From assembly GCF_023264895.1 (NCBI RefSeq), contig NZ_JAHFUY010000015.1, positions 33,712 through 97,711 of the forward strand: a stretch of 64,000 bases of DNA. The letters run 5' to 3'. This document shows, one piece after another, positions 55,681 through 64,000 of this stretch (the stretch's first letter is position 1; every line of letters begins with the position of its first letter). The stretch comes from Herbiconiux sp. GTDB taxonomy: Bacteria > Actinomycetota > Actinomycetes > Actinomycetales > Microbacteriaceae. The notes beneath the pieces are model-generated. The model saw only the letters and a list, made by a program, of their open reading frames with translations. It did not search any database and had not been told where the DNA came from. The translations under genes were made by a program, and so were the position numbers.

Positions 55681-56315
55681 GACAGCCCCTTCAGCTGCGC
55701 CACCGCGGCCAGCAGGTTCATGCCCCCGGACCGCCGGAGGGCCTGCGACACGGCGCCCTGCGAGATCCCCTCGATCTCGGCGAGCTCGCTCTGCACGCGC
55801 CCGCTCATGGTGCCGAAGGTGAGGCGGCGCGCGCGCTCGCTCATCGCTCCGACGATGTGGTCGCGAGCGAGGAGGTAGGCGTTCACGGTGCCCTCCAGCG
55901 CCTCGTCGCCCGGCCCGGCCCTGAACCAGCCGCGGAGGCTCGGCGTGCGCGAGTCCTCACGGTCGTGGGCCTCGTCGATCGCCTCGCGCGCCCGCCACCA
56001 GCCCGAGCCGTCCTGGATCGGTCCGGCGGCGCCCGCACCCACCTCCTTCACCTCGCCGAGACCGAGGCCGAATCGGCAGTCGACCCCTTCGGGAAGGGCG
56101 AGCCGAGCCGCGAGAGTCGCCTCGAGGGCGACCCCGACGGACGGATACACGGCCTGGAACTCGTCGCCCACCGTCGCGCGGAAAGGCGAGCCGACGGCGA
56201 TGAGGTCGTCGACCTCGGCGAACGCGCCCTGGATGCCCGCCTGGACGACCGGGCGGTCGACCAGCGCGCGGGATCCGACGATGTCGACGATCACGGCCAC
56301 GCTCTGCTCGCTCAT
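55677..56315 (-). CDS. SatD family protein
   Basis: 212 residues. The N-terminal part VAVIVDIVGSRALVDR with a later FRATVGDEFQAVYPS is the SatD family core. The C-terminal part (about 160-212) is a helix-turn-helix: RVQSELAEIEGISQGAVSQALRRSGGMNLLAAV, so it probably binds DNA. SatD was first described in the streptococcal sat acid-tolerance operon; its activity is unknown. No ribosome site precedes the ATG, and a -10-like TAGGCT lies seven bases before it, suggesting a leaderless transcript. Two inverted repeats directly upstream are candidate self-operators. Confidence 0.85.
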   Translation of the reverse strand: MSEQSVAVIVDIVGSRALVDRPVVQAGIQGAFAEVDDLIAVGSPFRATVGDEFQAVYPSVGVALEATLAARLALPEGVDCRFGLGLGEVKEVGAGAAGPIQDGSGWWRAREAIDEAHDREDSRTPSLRGWFRAGPGDEALEGTVNAYLLARDHIVGAMSERARRLTFGTMSGRVQSELAEIEGISQGAVSQALRRSGGMNLLAAVAQLKGLS

Positions 56316-56317
56316 GG

Positions 56318-56366
56318 ATATTAGCCTAGCGCTAATAATCGGCGAATATAAGCTGTGGGCTGATAT
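56318..56366. promoter_or_regulatory. paired inverted repeats upstream of satD (sites 1 and 2)
   Basis: Site 1 (56318-56338), ATATTAGC-CTAGC-GCTAATAA, starts three bases before the satD ATG and overlaps a TAGGCT -10-like element. Site 2 (56346-56366) is ATATAAGC-TGTGG-GCTGATAT. Each has 8-5-8 geometry with one mismatch, and their centres are 28 bases apart. They match the two sites at 54779-54830. Confidence 0.65.
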
Positions 56367-56369
56367 CGA

Positions 56370-56843
56370 TCAGACGCGAGCGGGCGTGAGGTCCTCGACG
56401 GCCGCGCGATAGGCCTCGATCGAGCGGGCCTCACCCGGAGCGGTGATGAAGCTCGCGCGGATGATCCGGTTCGTGTCGATCAGGAACGTCGCGCGGTTGG
56501 CGAAGCCCTTCTCCTCCAGGAACACCCCGTAGTCCTTCGCGACATCGCCGTGCGGCCAGAAGTCGGCCACGAGAGTGAAGTCGTACCCCTCCTTCTCGGC
56601 CCACGCGCGGAGCGTGGCCTTCGAGTCGACGGAGATGCCGATGAGCTCGACGTTCGCATCCTTGAACATCGAGAGGTTCTCCTCGAGGGCGCAGAGCTCG
56701 CTCGTGCAGACGCCGGAGAAGGCGAGGGGGAAGAACACGAGGGCCACGGGCTTCTTGCCCTGGAACTGACTCAGGCGGATCCGCTCGCCGTACTGATTGG
56801 GGAGATCGAAATCGGGAGCGAGAGTGTCGTTCTCCAAAGCCAT
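56370..56843 (-). CDS. peroxiredoxin
   Basis: Thiol peroxidase that reduces hydroperoxides, 157 residues. The active-site segment is FFPLAFSGVCTSELCALEENL with peroxidatic Cys46 and a second cysteine (51) five residues later, as in BCP-type enzymes, although the overall pattern resembles mycobacterial AhpE. The ATG at 56843 has AAGGAAG upstream; the longer frame lacks support. It diverges from aceE across 206 bases. Confidence 0.92.
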   Translation of the reverse strand: MALENDTLAPDFDLPNQYGERIRLSQFQGKKPVALVFFPLAFSGVCTSELCALEENLSMFKDANVELIGISVDSKATLRAWAEKEGYDFTLVADFWPHGDVAKDYGVFLEEKGFANRATFLIDTNRIIRASFITAPGEARSIEAYRAAVEDLTPARV

Positions 56844-57049
56844 GAGGCTTCCTTTCACTGCCGGTCGTCGTTCCGGCAAACGCGTCCTCGATACTAGACC
56901 CGGTGCGCCGATACACCAAGCAACCCCGGATCGGCACCGGGCATCGGCACCGGAATAAGTCACTAGGCTGTTCTGTGGCGTTCCGCTCCACTATCCCGGA
57001 GCGGGCGTCCGCCACGTAACGATCTGTACACAACAGAAAGAGGTCGCCG

Positions 57050-59776
57050 GTGACTGTCAACGACCAGGACCCTTACTCGGCCGGACATTCCGATTCGGAT
57101 CCCGACGAGACCGCTGAGTGGAACGAGTCCCTCGACGCCCTCGTCGAAGCACGTGGCCACGGCCGCGCGCGGGACATCATGCTCAGCCTGCTGAAGCGGT
57201 CCAAAGAACTGCACCTCAACGTTCCGATGGTGCCGACGACCGACTACATCAACACCATCGCTCCGGAGAACGAGCCGGAGTTCCCGGGCGACGAGTCGCT
57301 CGAGCGCAAGTACCGCGCGTGGATCCGCTGGAACGCGGCCATGACCGTGCACCGGGCGCAGCGGCCCGGCATCGCGGTCGGTGGCCACATCTCGACCTAC
57401 GCGTCGAGCGCAGCGCTCTACGAGGTCGGCTTCAACCACTTCTTCCGCGGCCAGGACCACCCAGGCGGCGGCGACCAGATCTTCATCCAGGGCCACGCCT
57501 CTCCCGGCACCTACGCCCGCGCCTTCCTCGAGGGCCGCCTCGACACGCACCAGCTCGACGGCTTCCGCCAGGAGAAGTCGCACGCCGGCGGGGGCCTCAG
57601 CTCCTACCCGCACCCGCGTCTGATGCCGCACTTCTGGCAGTTCCCGACCGTCTCGATGGGCCTCGGCCCGATCAACGCGATCTACCAGGCGCAGCTCAAC
57701 AAGTACATCACCAACCGCGGCATCAAGGATGCGTCGGACCAGCAGGTCTGGGCCTTCCTCGGCGACGGCGAGATGGACGAGGTCGAGAGCCGCGGCCAGC
57801 TCCAGGTGGCGGCCAACGACGGCCTCGACAACCTCAACTTCGTGATCAACTGCAACCTGCAGCGTCTCGACGGCCCGGTGCGCGGCAACGGCAAGATCGT
57901 GCAGGAGCTCGAGAGCTTCTTCCGCGGCGCCGGCTGGAACGTCATCAAGGTGGTCTGGGGCCGCGAGTGGGACGACCTGCTCAACCGCGACACCGAGGGC
58001 GCTCTGCTGAACCTCATGAACACGGTCCCGGACGGCGACTTCCAGACCTACAAGGCCGAGTCCGGCGCCTACGTGCGCGAGAACTTCTTCGGTCGCGACC
58101 CGCGCGCGCTCGAGCTCGTCAAGGACTACACCGACGACCAGATCTGGAACCTCAAGCGCGGTGGCCACGACTACCGCAAGGTCTACGCCGCCTTCAAGGC
58201 CGCGAGCGAGCACAAGGGCCAGCCCACCGTCATCCTGGCGCACACCATCAAGGGCTACGGCCTGGGACCTGCCTTCGAGGGCCGCAACGCCACGCACCAG
58301 ATGAAGAAGATGACGCTGGACAACCTCAAGACGTTCCGCGACCAGATGCACATCCCGGTCACGGATGCGCAGCTCGAGGAGAACCCCTACCTCCCGCCCT
58401 ACTACCACCCGGGCGAGAACGACGAGGCGATCCAGTACATGCACGAGCGCCGTCGTGCGCTCGGCGGCTACCTGCCCGAGCGCCGCACGAAGCACACGGC
58501 GTTCACGATGCCGGACGACTCGAGCTACCAGACCCTGAAGAAGGGCTCCGGCACGCAGGAGATCGCCACCACGATGGCCTTCGTGCGCCTGCTGAAGGAC
58601 CTGACCCGGGCGAAGGACTTCGGCAACCGCGTCGTCCCGATCATCCCGGACGAGGCGCGCACCTTCGGCATGGACGCCTTCTTCCCGTCGAACAAGATCT
58701 ACAACCCCAAGGGCCAGACCTACACCTCCGTCGACCGGGAGCTCCTCCTGGCCTACAAGGAGAGCCCGCAGGGCCAGATCATTCACGTCGGCATCAACGA
58801 GGCGGGCGCCCTCGCGGCGTTCACCGCGGTGGGCACGAGCTACTCGACCCAGGGCGAGCCGCTCATCCCGATCTACGTGTTCTACTCGATGTTCGGCTTC
58901 CAGCGCACGGGCGACGCCCTGTGGGCGGCGGGCGACCAGATGGCGCGCGGCTTCGTGATCGGCGCCACCGCAGGCCGCACCACCCTCACGGGTGAGGGCC
59001 TGCAGCACGCCGACGGCCACTCGCTGCTGCTGGCGGCCACGAACCCCGCGGTCGTGACCTACGACCCCGCCTACGGCTACGAGCTCAACCACATCGTGCG
59101 CGCCGGTCTCGAGCGGATGTACGGGGGCGAGCACGAGGACCCGAACGTCATGTACTACCTGACGGTCTACAACGAGCCGCACGTGCAGCCGGCCGAGCCC
59201 GAGGGCCTCGACGTCGACGGACTCCTCCGCGGCATCTACAAGCTCAAGTCAGGAGGCGACAACGGGCCCAAGGCCCAGATCCTCTCCTCCGGTGTGGCCG
59301 TGCCGTGGGCTCTCGAGGCCCAGAAGCTGCTCGCCGACGACTGGGGCGTGTCGGCCGACGTCTGGTCGGTCACGTCGTGGACGGAGCTCCGCCGCGAGGG
59401 CCTCAAGGCGGAGGAGCACAACTTCCTCCACCCGAACGACGACAAGCGCGTGCCGTACCTCACGACCAAGCTGCAGGATGCCCGCGGCCCGTTCGTGGCG
59501 GTCACCGACTACATGCACGCGGTGTCGGACCAGATCCGTCAGTTCGTTCCCGGTGACTACGCCACGCTCGGCGCCGACGACTTCGGCTTCTCGGACACCC
59601 GTCCGGCCGCGCGGCGCTACTTCAAGATCGACGGCCCCTCCGTGGTGGTGCGCGTCCTCGAGCAGCTCGCCGAGCGCGGCGAGGTCGACCGCAACGCCCC
59701 GTCCTGGGCCATCGAGAAGTACCGTCTCTACGACGTGACGGCCGGCACCTCCGGCTCGGCGGGCGGCGAGAGCTGA
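57050..59776 (+). CDS. aceE: pyruvate dehydrogenase E1 component (homodimeric)
   Basis: Thiamine-diphosphate enzyme that decarboxylates pyruvate and transfers the acetyl group to E2-bound lipoyl, making acetyl-CoA. The 908-residue length is that of homodimeric AceE. It shows [60 protein letters not shown], the ThDP motif [12 protein letters not shown]...NFVINCN, and [15 protein letters not shown] 57050 has AAAGAGGT upstream. E2 and E3 are at 26004-27524 and 24519-25892. The fasR-fab genes follow after 44 bases, linking acetyl-CoA supply and use. The leader upstream has a 13-base-period repeat ATCGGCACCGG (56930-56953). Confidence 0.96.
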   Translation: MTVNDQDPYSAGHSDSDPDETAEWNESLDALVEARGHGRARDIMLSLLKRSKELHLNVPMVPTTDYINTIAPENEPEFPGDESLERKYRAWIRWNAAMTVHRAQRPGIAVGGHISTYASSAALYEVGFNHFFRGQDHPGGGDQIFIQGHASPGTYARAFLEGRLDTHQLDGFRQEKSHAGGGLSSYPHPRLMPHFWQFPTVSMGLGPINAIYQAQLNKYITNRGIKDASDQQVWAFLGDGEMDEVESRGQLQVAANDGLDNLNFVINCNLQRLDGPVRGNGKIVQELESFFRGAGWNVIKVVWGREWDDLLNRDTEGALLNLMNTVPDGDFQTYKAESGAYVRENFFGRDPRALELVKDYTDDQIWNLKRGGHDYRKVYAAFKAASEHKGQPTVILAHTIKGYGLGPAFEGRNATHQMKKMTLDNLKTFRDQMHIPVTDAQLEENPYLPPYYHPGENDEAIQYMHERRRALGGYLPERRTKHTAFTMPDDSSYQTLKKGSGTQEIATTMAFVRLLKDLTRAKDFGNRVVPIIPDEARTFGMDAFFPSNKIYNPKGQTYTSVDRELLLAYKESPQGQIIHVGINEAGALAAFTAVGTSYSTQGEPLIPIYVFYSMFGFQRTGDALWAAGDQMARGFVIGATAGRTTLTGEGLQHADGHSLLLAATNPAVVTYDPAYGYELNHIVRAGLERMYGGEHEDPNVMYYLTVYNEPHVQPAEPEGLDVDGLLRGIYKLKSGGDNGPKAQILSSGVAVPWALEAQKLLADDWGVSADVWSVTSWTELRREGLKAEEHNFLHPNDDKRVPYLTTKLQDARGPFVAVTDYMHAVSDQIRQFVPGDYATLGADDFGFSDTRPAARRYFKIDGPSVVVRVLEQLAERGEVDRNAPSWAIEKYRLYDVTAGTSGSAGGES

Positions 59777-59820
59777 TCCGCCACCGATGAGCACACGATC
59801 GATCGCGGTCGGGAGCGCCG

Positions 59821-61053
59821 ATGGCTAAAACCAAGGCACAGACCCTGGCCTGGCTCCGCACCATCTCGGGCGAGCTCTCGACCGCGACGATCAAGAAGCT
59901 CGACGCCACGCTGCCCTGGTACGGCGACATGCCGCCCGGGCGGCGCTCGGCGGTGGGCCTCGTGGCCCAGGCGGGCATCAAGTCGTTCATCCAGTGGTAC
60001 GACGACCCCACCACCACGACCTGGATAGCGGCCGACGTGTTCGGCTCCGCACCCCGGGAGCTCCTCCGCTCGGTGAGCCTGCAGCAGACGCTGCAGCTCA
60101 TCCGGGTGGTCGTGGAGGTCGTCGAGGAGCGGGTCGCGGGCTCCGATCCGTCGCTCCGCGAGGCGATGCTGCTCTACTCGCGCGAGATCGCCTTCGCGGC
60201 AGCGGATGTCTACGCGAGGGCCGCCGAGGCCCGTGGGCTCTGGGACGCACGGCTCGAGGCCCTCGTGGTCGACTCCATCCTCTCGGGCGAGTACGACGAC
60301 GAGCTGCCGAGCCGGATCGCGGCGCTCGGCTGGCACGGCCACGGCGAGGTGAGCGTGCTCGTCGGAACGACTCCGCGCCAGCTCGACGTCGATCAGCTGC
60401 GCCGCACGGCCCGGCACCTCAACGCCGACCTCCTGATCGGCGTGCAGGGCGGGCGGCTCGTGCTCGTGATCGGGCGCGCGTATCCCGCCGACGGCGCTCC
60501 GCTCGACGCGGGAGGGCCGGAGGACGACGATCTGCCCGCGAACGCCGCGGGCCCCGACGAGGTGCTCTCGTTCCTCGACATCGCCACCCAGCTCGAGCCC
60601 GGCTTCGGCCCGGGCTACCTCGTGCTCGGCCACGAGGTGCCGAGCCTCGTGGATGCCTCTCGCAGCGCCAAGGCGGCCCTCGCCGGCTTCGCGGTGGCGA
60701 AGGCCTGGCGGAACGCGCCGCGGCCCATGCTCGCCGACGACCTGCTGCCCGAGCGCGCCCTCGCGGGCGACCCGCTCGCCCGCTCGACCCTCGTCAACCG
60801 CGTCTACCGACCGCTGCAGGACCAGTCGCCCGAGCTCATGACCACCCTCTGGTGCTACCTCGACAACGGCCGCTCGCTCGAGGCCACCGCACGCGAGCTC
60901 TTCGTGCACCCGAACACCGTCCGCTACCGCCTGAAGCGCGTCACGCAGGTGATCGGCTGGGACGCCACGGGCGCCCGCGAGGCCCTCATCCTGCAGTCGG
61001 CGCTCATCCTCGGTTCGATGAACGACCACGACTCCCCCACGCCGCGTCGGTGA
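59821..61053 (+). CDS. fasR: PucR-type transcriptional regulator, FasR-like
   Basis: 410-residue regulator with a PucR-type C-terminal helix-turn-helix: LMTTLWCYLDNGRSLEATARELFVHPNTVRYRLKRV (about 340-375). The N-terminal part starts MAKTKAQTLAWLRTISGELS and contains a GGDEF-like middle domain. In Streptomyces coelicolor FasR sits directly upstream of fabD-fabH-acpP-fabF and activates it; the same order is found here. The gap to fabD (93 bases) should contain its target, but I cannot identify the operator. Confidence 0.87.
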   Translation: MAKTKAQTLAWLRTISGELSTATIKKLDATLPWYGDMPPGRRSAVGLVAQAGIKSFIQWYDDPTTTTWIAADVFGSAPRELLRSVSLQQTLQLIRVVVEVVEERVAGSDPSLREAMLLYSREIAFAAADVYARAAEARGLWDARLEALVVDSILSGEYDDELPSRIAALGWHGHGEVSVLVGTTPRQLDVDQLRRTARHLNADLLIGVQGGRLVLVIGRAYPADGAPLDAGGPEDDDLPANAAGPDEVLSFLDIATQLEPGFGPGYLVLGHEVPSLVDASRSAKAALAGFAVAKAWRNAPRPMLADDLLPERALAGDPLARSTLVNRVYRPLQDQSPELMTTLWCYLDNGRSLEATARELFVHPNTVRYRLKRVTQVIGWDATGAREALILQSALILGSMNDHDSPTPRR

Positions 61054-61146
61054 CGCCCTGCGTGTATGCCTTTCCGACAATGTCTTTCGTGATCTGCTGT
61101 ATGCGATCGACACAAGCAATCACCGAACCTTTGGGAGACTGAACTG

Positions 61147-62082
61147 ATGATCGTCGTCGTATGCCCGGGCCAGGGCTCGCAGACCCCCGGCTTCTTGGAA
61201 CCCTGGATCGCCGAGCCGTCCTTCCGCGACACCCTCGAAGAACTGGGCGACGCCGCCGGGGTCGACCTCGTGCAGCACGGCACCGTGAGCGACGCCGACA
61301 CGATCCGCGACACCGCGGTGGCCCAGCCGCTCATCGTGGCCACCGGCATCCTGACCCTCGACGCGCTGTTCGACGGTCTCTCCAACACCGCCGGTCGGCG
61401 CGCGCGGGTGGGCGGCATCGCCGGACACTCGGTGGGCGAGATCACCGCAGCCGCCGGCGCCGGCATCCTCACCAAGGGTGACGCCATGCGCATCGTCGGC
61501 GAGCGAGGCCGTGCCATGGCCGATGCGGCGGCCGTGACCACCACCGGCATGAGCGCGGTGGTGGGAGGCGACCAGGCCGAGCTGCTGGCCCTCTTCGACG
61601 AGGTCGGCGTTCTTCCCGCCAACTACAACGGCGGCGGCCAGATCGTGGTGGCCGGTGCCCCCGACGCCCTCGCCCGTCTCGCCGAGAGCGTGCCGCGCGG
61701 CGTGCGCGTCGTGCCCCTGCAGGTGGCCGGCGCCTTCCACACCCACTTCATGGCCCCTGCCGTCGACCGGCTCGCGGCCGTCGCCGCCTCGGTGCACCCC
61801 GCCGACCCGACACTGCCGATCTGGACCAACAACGACGGATCGCGCGTCGACTCGGGAGCCCGATTCGTCGAGCTGCTCGTGGGCCAGGTCTCCTCCCCCG
61901 TGCGCTGGGACCTCGACATGGAGGCCTTCGCGGCCGCCGGGGTCACCGGACTCATCGAGGTCGCCCCCGCCGGCGCCCTCACCGGCCTCGCCAAGCGCGG
62001 CCTCAAGGGCGTGCCGGCCGTCGCCGTCAAGACCCCCGACGACCTCGCGGCCGCCTTCGACCTCCTCGACCAGGCCGCCTGA
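61147..62082 (+). CDS. fabD: malonyl-CoA:ACP transacylase
   Basis: Transfers malonyl from CoA to acyl carrier protein, 311 residues. The nucleophile is Ser95 in GHSVGE; CPGQGSQ opens the protein, and GAFHTHFM provides the catalytic histidine. First enzyme gene of the fab operon. Confidence 0.96.
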   Translation: MIVVVCPGQGSQTPGFLEPWIAEPSFRDTLEELGDAAGVDLVQHGTVSDADTIRDTAVAQPLIVATGILTLDALFDGLSNTAGRRARVGGIAGHSVGEITAAAGAGILTKGDAMRIVGERGRAMADAAAVTTTGMSAVVGGDQAELLALFDEVGVLPANYNGGGQIVVAGAPDALARLAESVPRGVRVVPLQVAGAFHTHFMAPAVDRLAAVAASVHPADPTLPIWTNNDGSRVDSGARFVELLVGQVSSPVRWDLDMEAFAAAGVTGLIEVAPAGALTGLAKRGLKGVPAVAVKTPDDLAAAFDLLDQAA

Positions 62083-62129
62083 GCGACCGCCATCTCACCC
62101 GACACACGGAAGGCCTCGCGGTAACCCCC

Positions 62130-63134
62130 ATGACGCAGCCCACCCTCACGCAGAGCTCCGGCCCCCAGTTCACCCGCATCCACGCCATCGGCGCTGCCCG
62201 CGGCGACCTCTCGGTCGTCAACGACGACCTGGTCGGCCCGATCGACTCCTCCGACGAGTGGATCCGCCAGCGCACCGGCATCGCCGAGCGCAAGCGCGCC
62301 TCGCACGACGTCTTCGCCGTCGACCTCGCCGAGGCCGCCGCGAAGGAGGCCATCGAGGGAGCCGGCATCCTGCCGTCGCAGATCGGCGCCATCCTCGTCT
62401 CCACCATCAGCAACCCGGTCATCACGCCCTCGCTCGCCACGCACGTGGCCGAGCGGATCGGCGCACCGCACGCCGCCGCCTACGACATCAGTGCGGCCTG
62501 CGCCGGGTACGCCTACGGCATCGGCCAGGCCGACTCGCTCATCAGGGCCGGTCTCGCCGAGTACGTGCTCGTGATCGGCGCCGAGAAGCTCTCGGAGTAC
62601 GTCGACCCGACCGACCGGTCGATCTCGTTCCTCCTCGGTGACGGGGCGGGAGCCGCGGTCGTGGGCCCGAGCGACAGCGTCGGCATCGGCCCCACCATCT
62701 GGGGCTCGGATGCGACCAAGCGCGACGAGATCTTCATGACCGGCACGAGCATCGCGTTCCGCGACCAGGAGACCGAGTGGCCGACCCTCCGCCAGAACGG
62801 CCAGGCCGTGTTCCGCTGGGCCGTGTGGGAGATGGTCAAGGTCGCCAAGCAGGCCCTCGAGGCCGCCGGGGTGACCGTCGACGACCTGGCCGCCTTCATC
62901 CCGCACCAGGCCAACATGCGCATCATCGACGAGTTCGCCAAGCAGCTGAAGCTCCCGGAGTCCGTCGCCATCGGTCGCGACATCGAGACCACCGGAAACA
63001 CCTCGGCCGCGTCGATCCCGCTCGCCACGCACAGGCTGCTGGCGGAGAACCCGTCGCTGTCCGGCGGTCTCGCGCTGCAGATCGGCTTCGGCGCCGGTCT
63101 CGTGTTCGGCGCGCAGGTCGTCGTCCTGCCCTGA
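62130..63134 (+). CDS. fabH: beta-ketoacyl-ACP synthase III
   Basis: Initiates fatty-acid synthesis by condensing an acyl-CoA primer with malonyl-ACP, 334 residues. The catalytic triad is Cys124 in SAACAGYAYG, His in PHQANMRI, and Asn in TTGNTSAASIP. GVGA-type C-terminal GFGAGLVFGAQV is present. Branched primers are usual in this family of bacteria, but specificity is not readable from sequence. 47 bases after fabD. Confidence 0.96.
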   Translation: MTQPTLTQSSGPQFTRIHAIGAARGDLSVVNDDLVGPIDSSDEWIRQRTGIAERKRASHDVFAVDLAEAAAKEAIEGAGILPSQIGAILVSTISNPVITPSLATHVAERIGAPHAAAYDISAACAGYAYGIGQADSLIRAGLAEYVLVIGAEKLSEYVDPTDRSISFLLGDGAGAAVVGPSDSVGIGPTIWGSDATKRDEIFMTGTSIAFRDQETEWPTLRQNGQAVFRWAVWEMVKVAKQALEAAGVTVDDLAAFIPHQANMRIIDEFAKQLKLPESVAIGRDIETTGNTSAASIPLATHRLLAENPSLSGGLALQIGFGAGLVFGAQVVVLP

Positions 63135-63186
63135 ATCCACTGACTACACTGAATCTCGGTCAAACCACACCTCAAGGAGAAGAACA

Positions 63187-63435
63187 ATGGCACTGTCCAA
63201 CGAAGAAGTACTGGCCGGGCTGGCCGAGCTCATCAACGACGAGACCGGCATCGCGACCGACACTGTCGAGCTGGACAAGTCCTTCACCGACGACCTCGAC
63301 ATCGACTCGATCTCGATGATGACCATCGTCGTGAACGCCGAGGAGAAGTTCGACGTGAAGATCCCCGACGAAGAGGTCAAGAACCTCAAGACGGTCGGCG
63401 ACGCCGTCACCTTCATCGTCGCCGCCCAGGGCTGA
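63187..63435 (+). CDS. acpP: acyl carrier protein
   Basis: 82-residue carrier that holds growing acyl chains on a phosphopantetheine arm. The attachment Ser41 lies in DDLDIDSISMM (DSI rather than the common DSL). The protein is acidic with a four-helix pattern. AAGGAGA lies seven bases before the ATG. A strong hairpin follows between acpP and fabF. Confidence 0.96.
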   Translation: MALSNEEVLAGLAELINDETGIATDTVELDKSFTDDLDIDSISMMTIVVNAEEKFDVKIPDEEVKNLKTVGDAVTFIVAAQG

Positions 63436-63454
63436 CACCGCCCCACCTGCGCCT

Positions 63455-63495
63455 GGTCGGCAGGATCACGTTCTTCAGATCCGATCCTGCCGACC
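63455..63495 (+). terminator. 13-bp perfect stem-loop between acpP and fabF
   Basis: GGTCGGCAGGATC (63455-63467) and its exact complement GATCCTGCCGACC (63483-63495) enclose a 15-base loop, within a 125-base gap in an otherwise tight operon. It has no T-tract. It may partially terminate transcription or protect the acpP mRNA end. Confidence 0.6.
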
Positions 63496-63560
63496 TCCCG
63501 CGCCCTGCAGCACCCGCCGTTCCCGGCACCCTGGACTGACCACCCACAGAAAGTTTCACC

Positions 63561-64000
63561 ATGAGCACGAAGAAGATCGTCGTCACCGGCATCGGCACGA
63601 CCTCCCCCCTCGGCGGCACCGCCCCCGAGAGCTGGAAGAACCTGCTCGCAGGCGAGTCCGGCGCCAGCACGCTCACCCAGGACTGGGTCGCGGAGCGCGA
63701 GCTGCCGGTCACCTTCGCCGCTCAGGCCCGCGTGCCCGCCTCGGAGTCGCTCGAGCGCATCGAGACCAAGCGCCTCGACCCCGGCAGCCAGTTCGCGCTC
63801 ATCGCCGCCCGTGAGGCGTGGGAAGACGCAGGCTCCCCCGACGTCGTGCCCGAGCGCTTCGGCGTCGACTGGGCCACCGGCATCGGCGGGGTCTGGACCC
63901 TGCTCGACGCCTGGGACACCCTGCGCGAGAAAGGCCCCCGCCGGGTGCTGCCCATGACCGTGCCCATGCTCATGCCCAACGGCCCCGCCGCCGCCATCGA
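63561..64000 (+). CDS. fabF: beta-ketoacyl-ACP synthase II, N-terminal part (runs off window)
   Basis: Elongating condensing enzyme of fatty-acid synthesis. About 146 codons are present from the ATG at 63561, roughly a third of the usual length of about 410. KKIVVTGIGTTSPLGGTAPESWKNLLAGESG is the typical start, and VLPMTVPMLMPNGPAAAI is the stretch before the active-site cysteine, which lies beyond the window. Confidence 0.93.
   Translation, partial: MSTKKIVVTGIGTTSPLGGTAPESWKNLLAGESGASTLTQDWVAERELPVTFAAQARVPASESLERIETKRLDPGSQFALIAAREAWEDAGSPDVVPERFGVDWATGIGGVWTLLDAWDTLREKGPRRVLPMTVPMLMPNGPAAAI

Noticed and set aside
56930-56953. Tandem ATCGGCACCGG repeat upstream of aceE
   Set aside because: Only two copies with a 13-base period; no known regulator motif and no symmetry, so not called as an operator.
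61054-61146. FasR operator between fasR and fabD
   Set aside because: A short GACAATGTC-like symmetry is visible, but it is too weak and I cannot match it confidently to a described FasR site.

Overview
The window is from a high-GC (about 70%) actinobacterium, most likely family Microbacteriaceae. The evidence is the gene content and order: sepH, DUF3710/DUF3159/dut, rpoD-murT-gatD, lpdA-sucB, DUF4191-RDD-glnA, glnE-glnA2, panB-ppgK-rnpB, and an aceE-fasR-fabD-fabH-acpP-fabF block. ATGA stop/start overlaps and GTG starts are frequent. Most of the window is conserved chromosomal core. It opens inside dxs and ends inside fabF.

Layout. 1-8.4 kb (mostly minus): isoprenoid dxs, aconitase with a perfect 24-bp palindrome upstream, a CtpE-like P-type ATPase, then DUF3159-DUF3710-dut. 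8.4-16.7 kb: DUF3093, DUF4193, SepH, an alkaline-phosphatase-fold phosphodiesterase, and topoisomerase IV genes parC and parE separated by a small zinc-ribbon gene. 16.9-22.8 kb (minus): a MurT/GatD-like pair behind the primary sigma factor, an MFS permease and a PAC2 protein. 22.9-27.5 kb: leucyl aminopeptidase, then E3 and E2 of a 2-oxoacid dehydrogenase. 27.5-42 kb: a pseudokinase, DUF4191, RDD, glnA, an inserted AraC-SDR-StyA-StyB cassette, glnE-glnA2 and a secreted hydrolase-like membrane protein. 42-49.6 kb: panB, ppgK, RNase P RNA, a CdsZ-like coiled coil, Nif3, an SDR, a decayed sigma/anti-sigma pair, and a CHRD protein with a class F sortase. 50-54 kb: secA2 and a small low-GC insertion at tRNA-Val flanked by a 40-bp duplication of the tRNA 3' part. 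54-56.4 kb: a SatD/DUF3307-like cassette bracketed by four related inverted repeats. 56.4-64 kb: peroxiredoxin, pyruvate dehydrogenase E1 and the fatty-acid synthesis operon with its FasR-type regulator.

How it fits together. Nitrogen assimilation is grouped: GlnA carries the conserved adenylylation tyrosine, GlnE is its modifying enzyme, and a GlnR-type box lies upstream of glnA. Acetyl-CoA supply (AceE, with E2/E3 encoded elsewhere in the window) sits directly upstream of the fatty-acid genes.

The most interesting signals are: (1) a MurT/GatD pair that keeps the ATP-ligase motifs but has lost the GatD catalytic cysteine and every MurT zinc cysteine, in a family known for type B peptidoglycan, in which the D-Glu alpha-carboxyl is used for cross-linking; (2) the tRNA-Val attachment duplication with a mini-island lacking an integrase; (3) a co-decaying ECF sigma/anti-sigma pair; (4) paired palindromes on both sides of the satD cassette; (5) an indole/styrene-type two-component monooxygenase cassette between glnA and glnE; (6) several proteins with family folds but lost catalytic or metal-binding residues.
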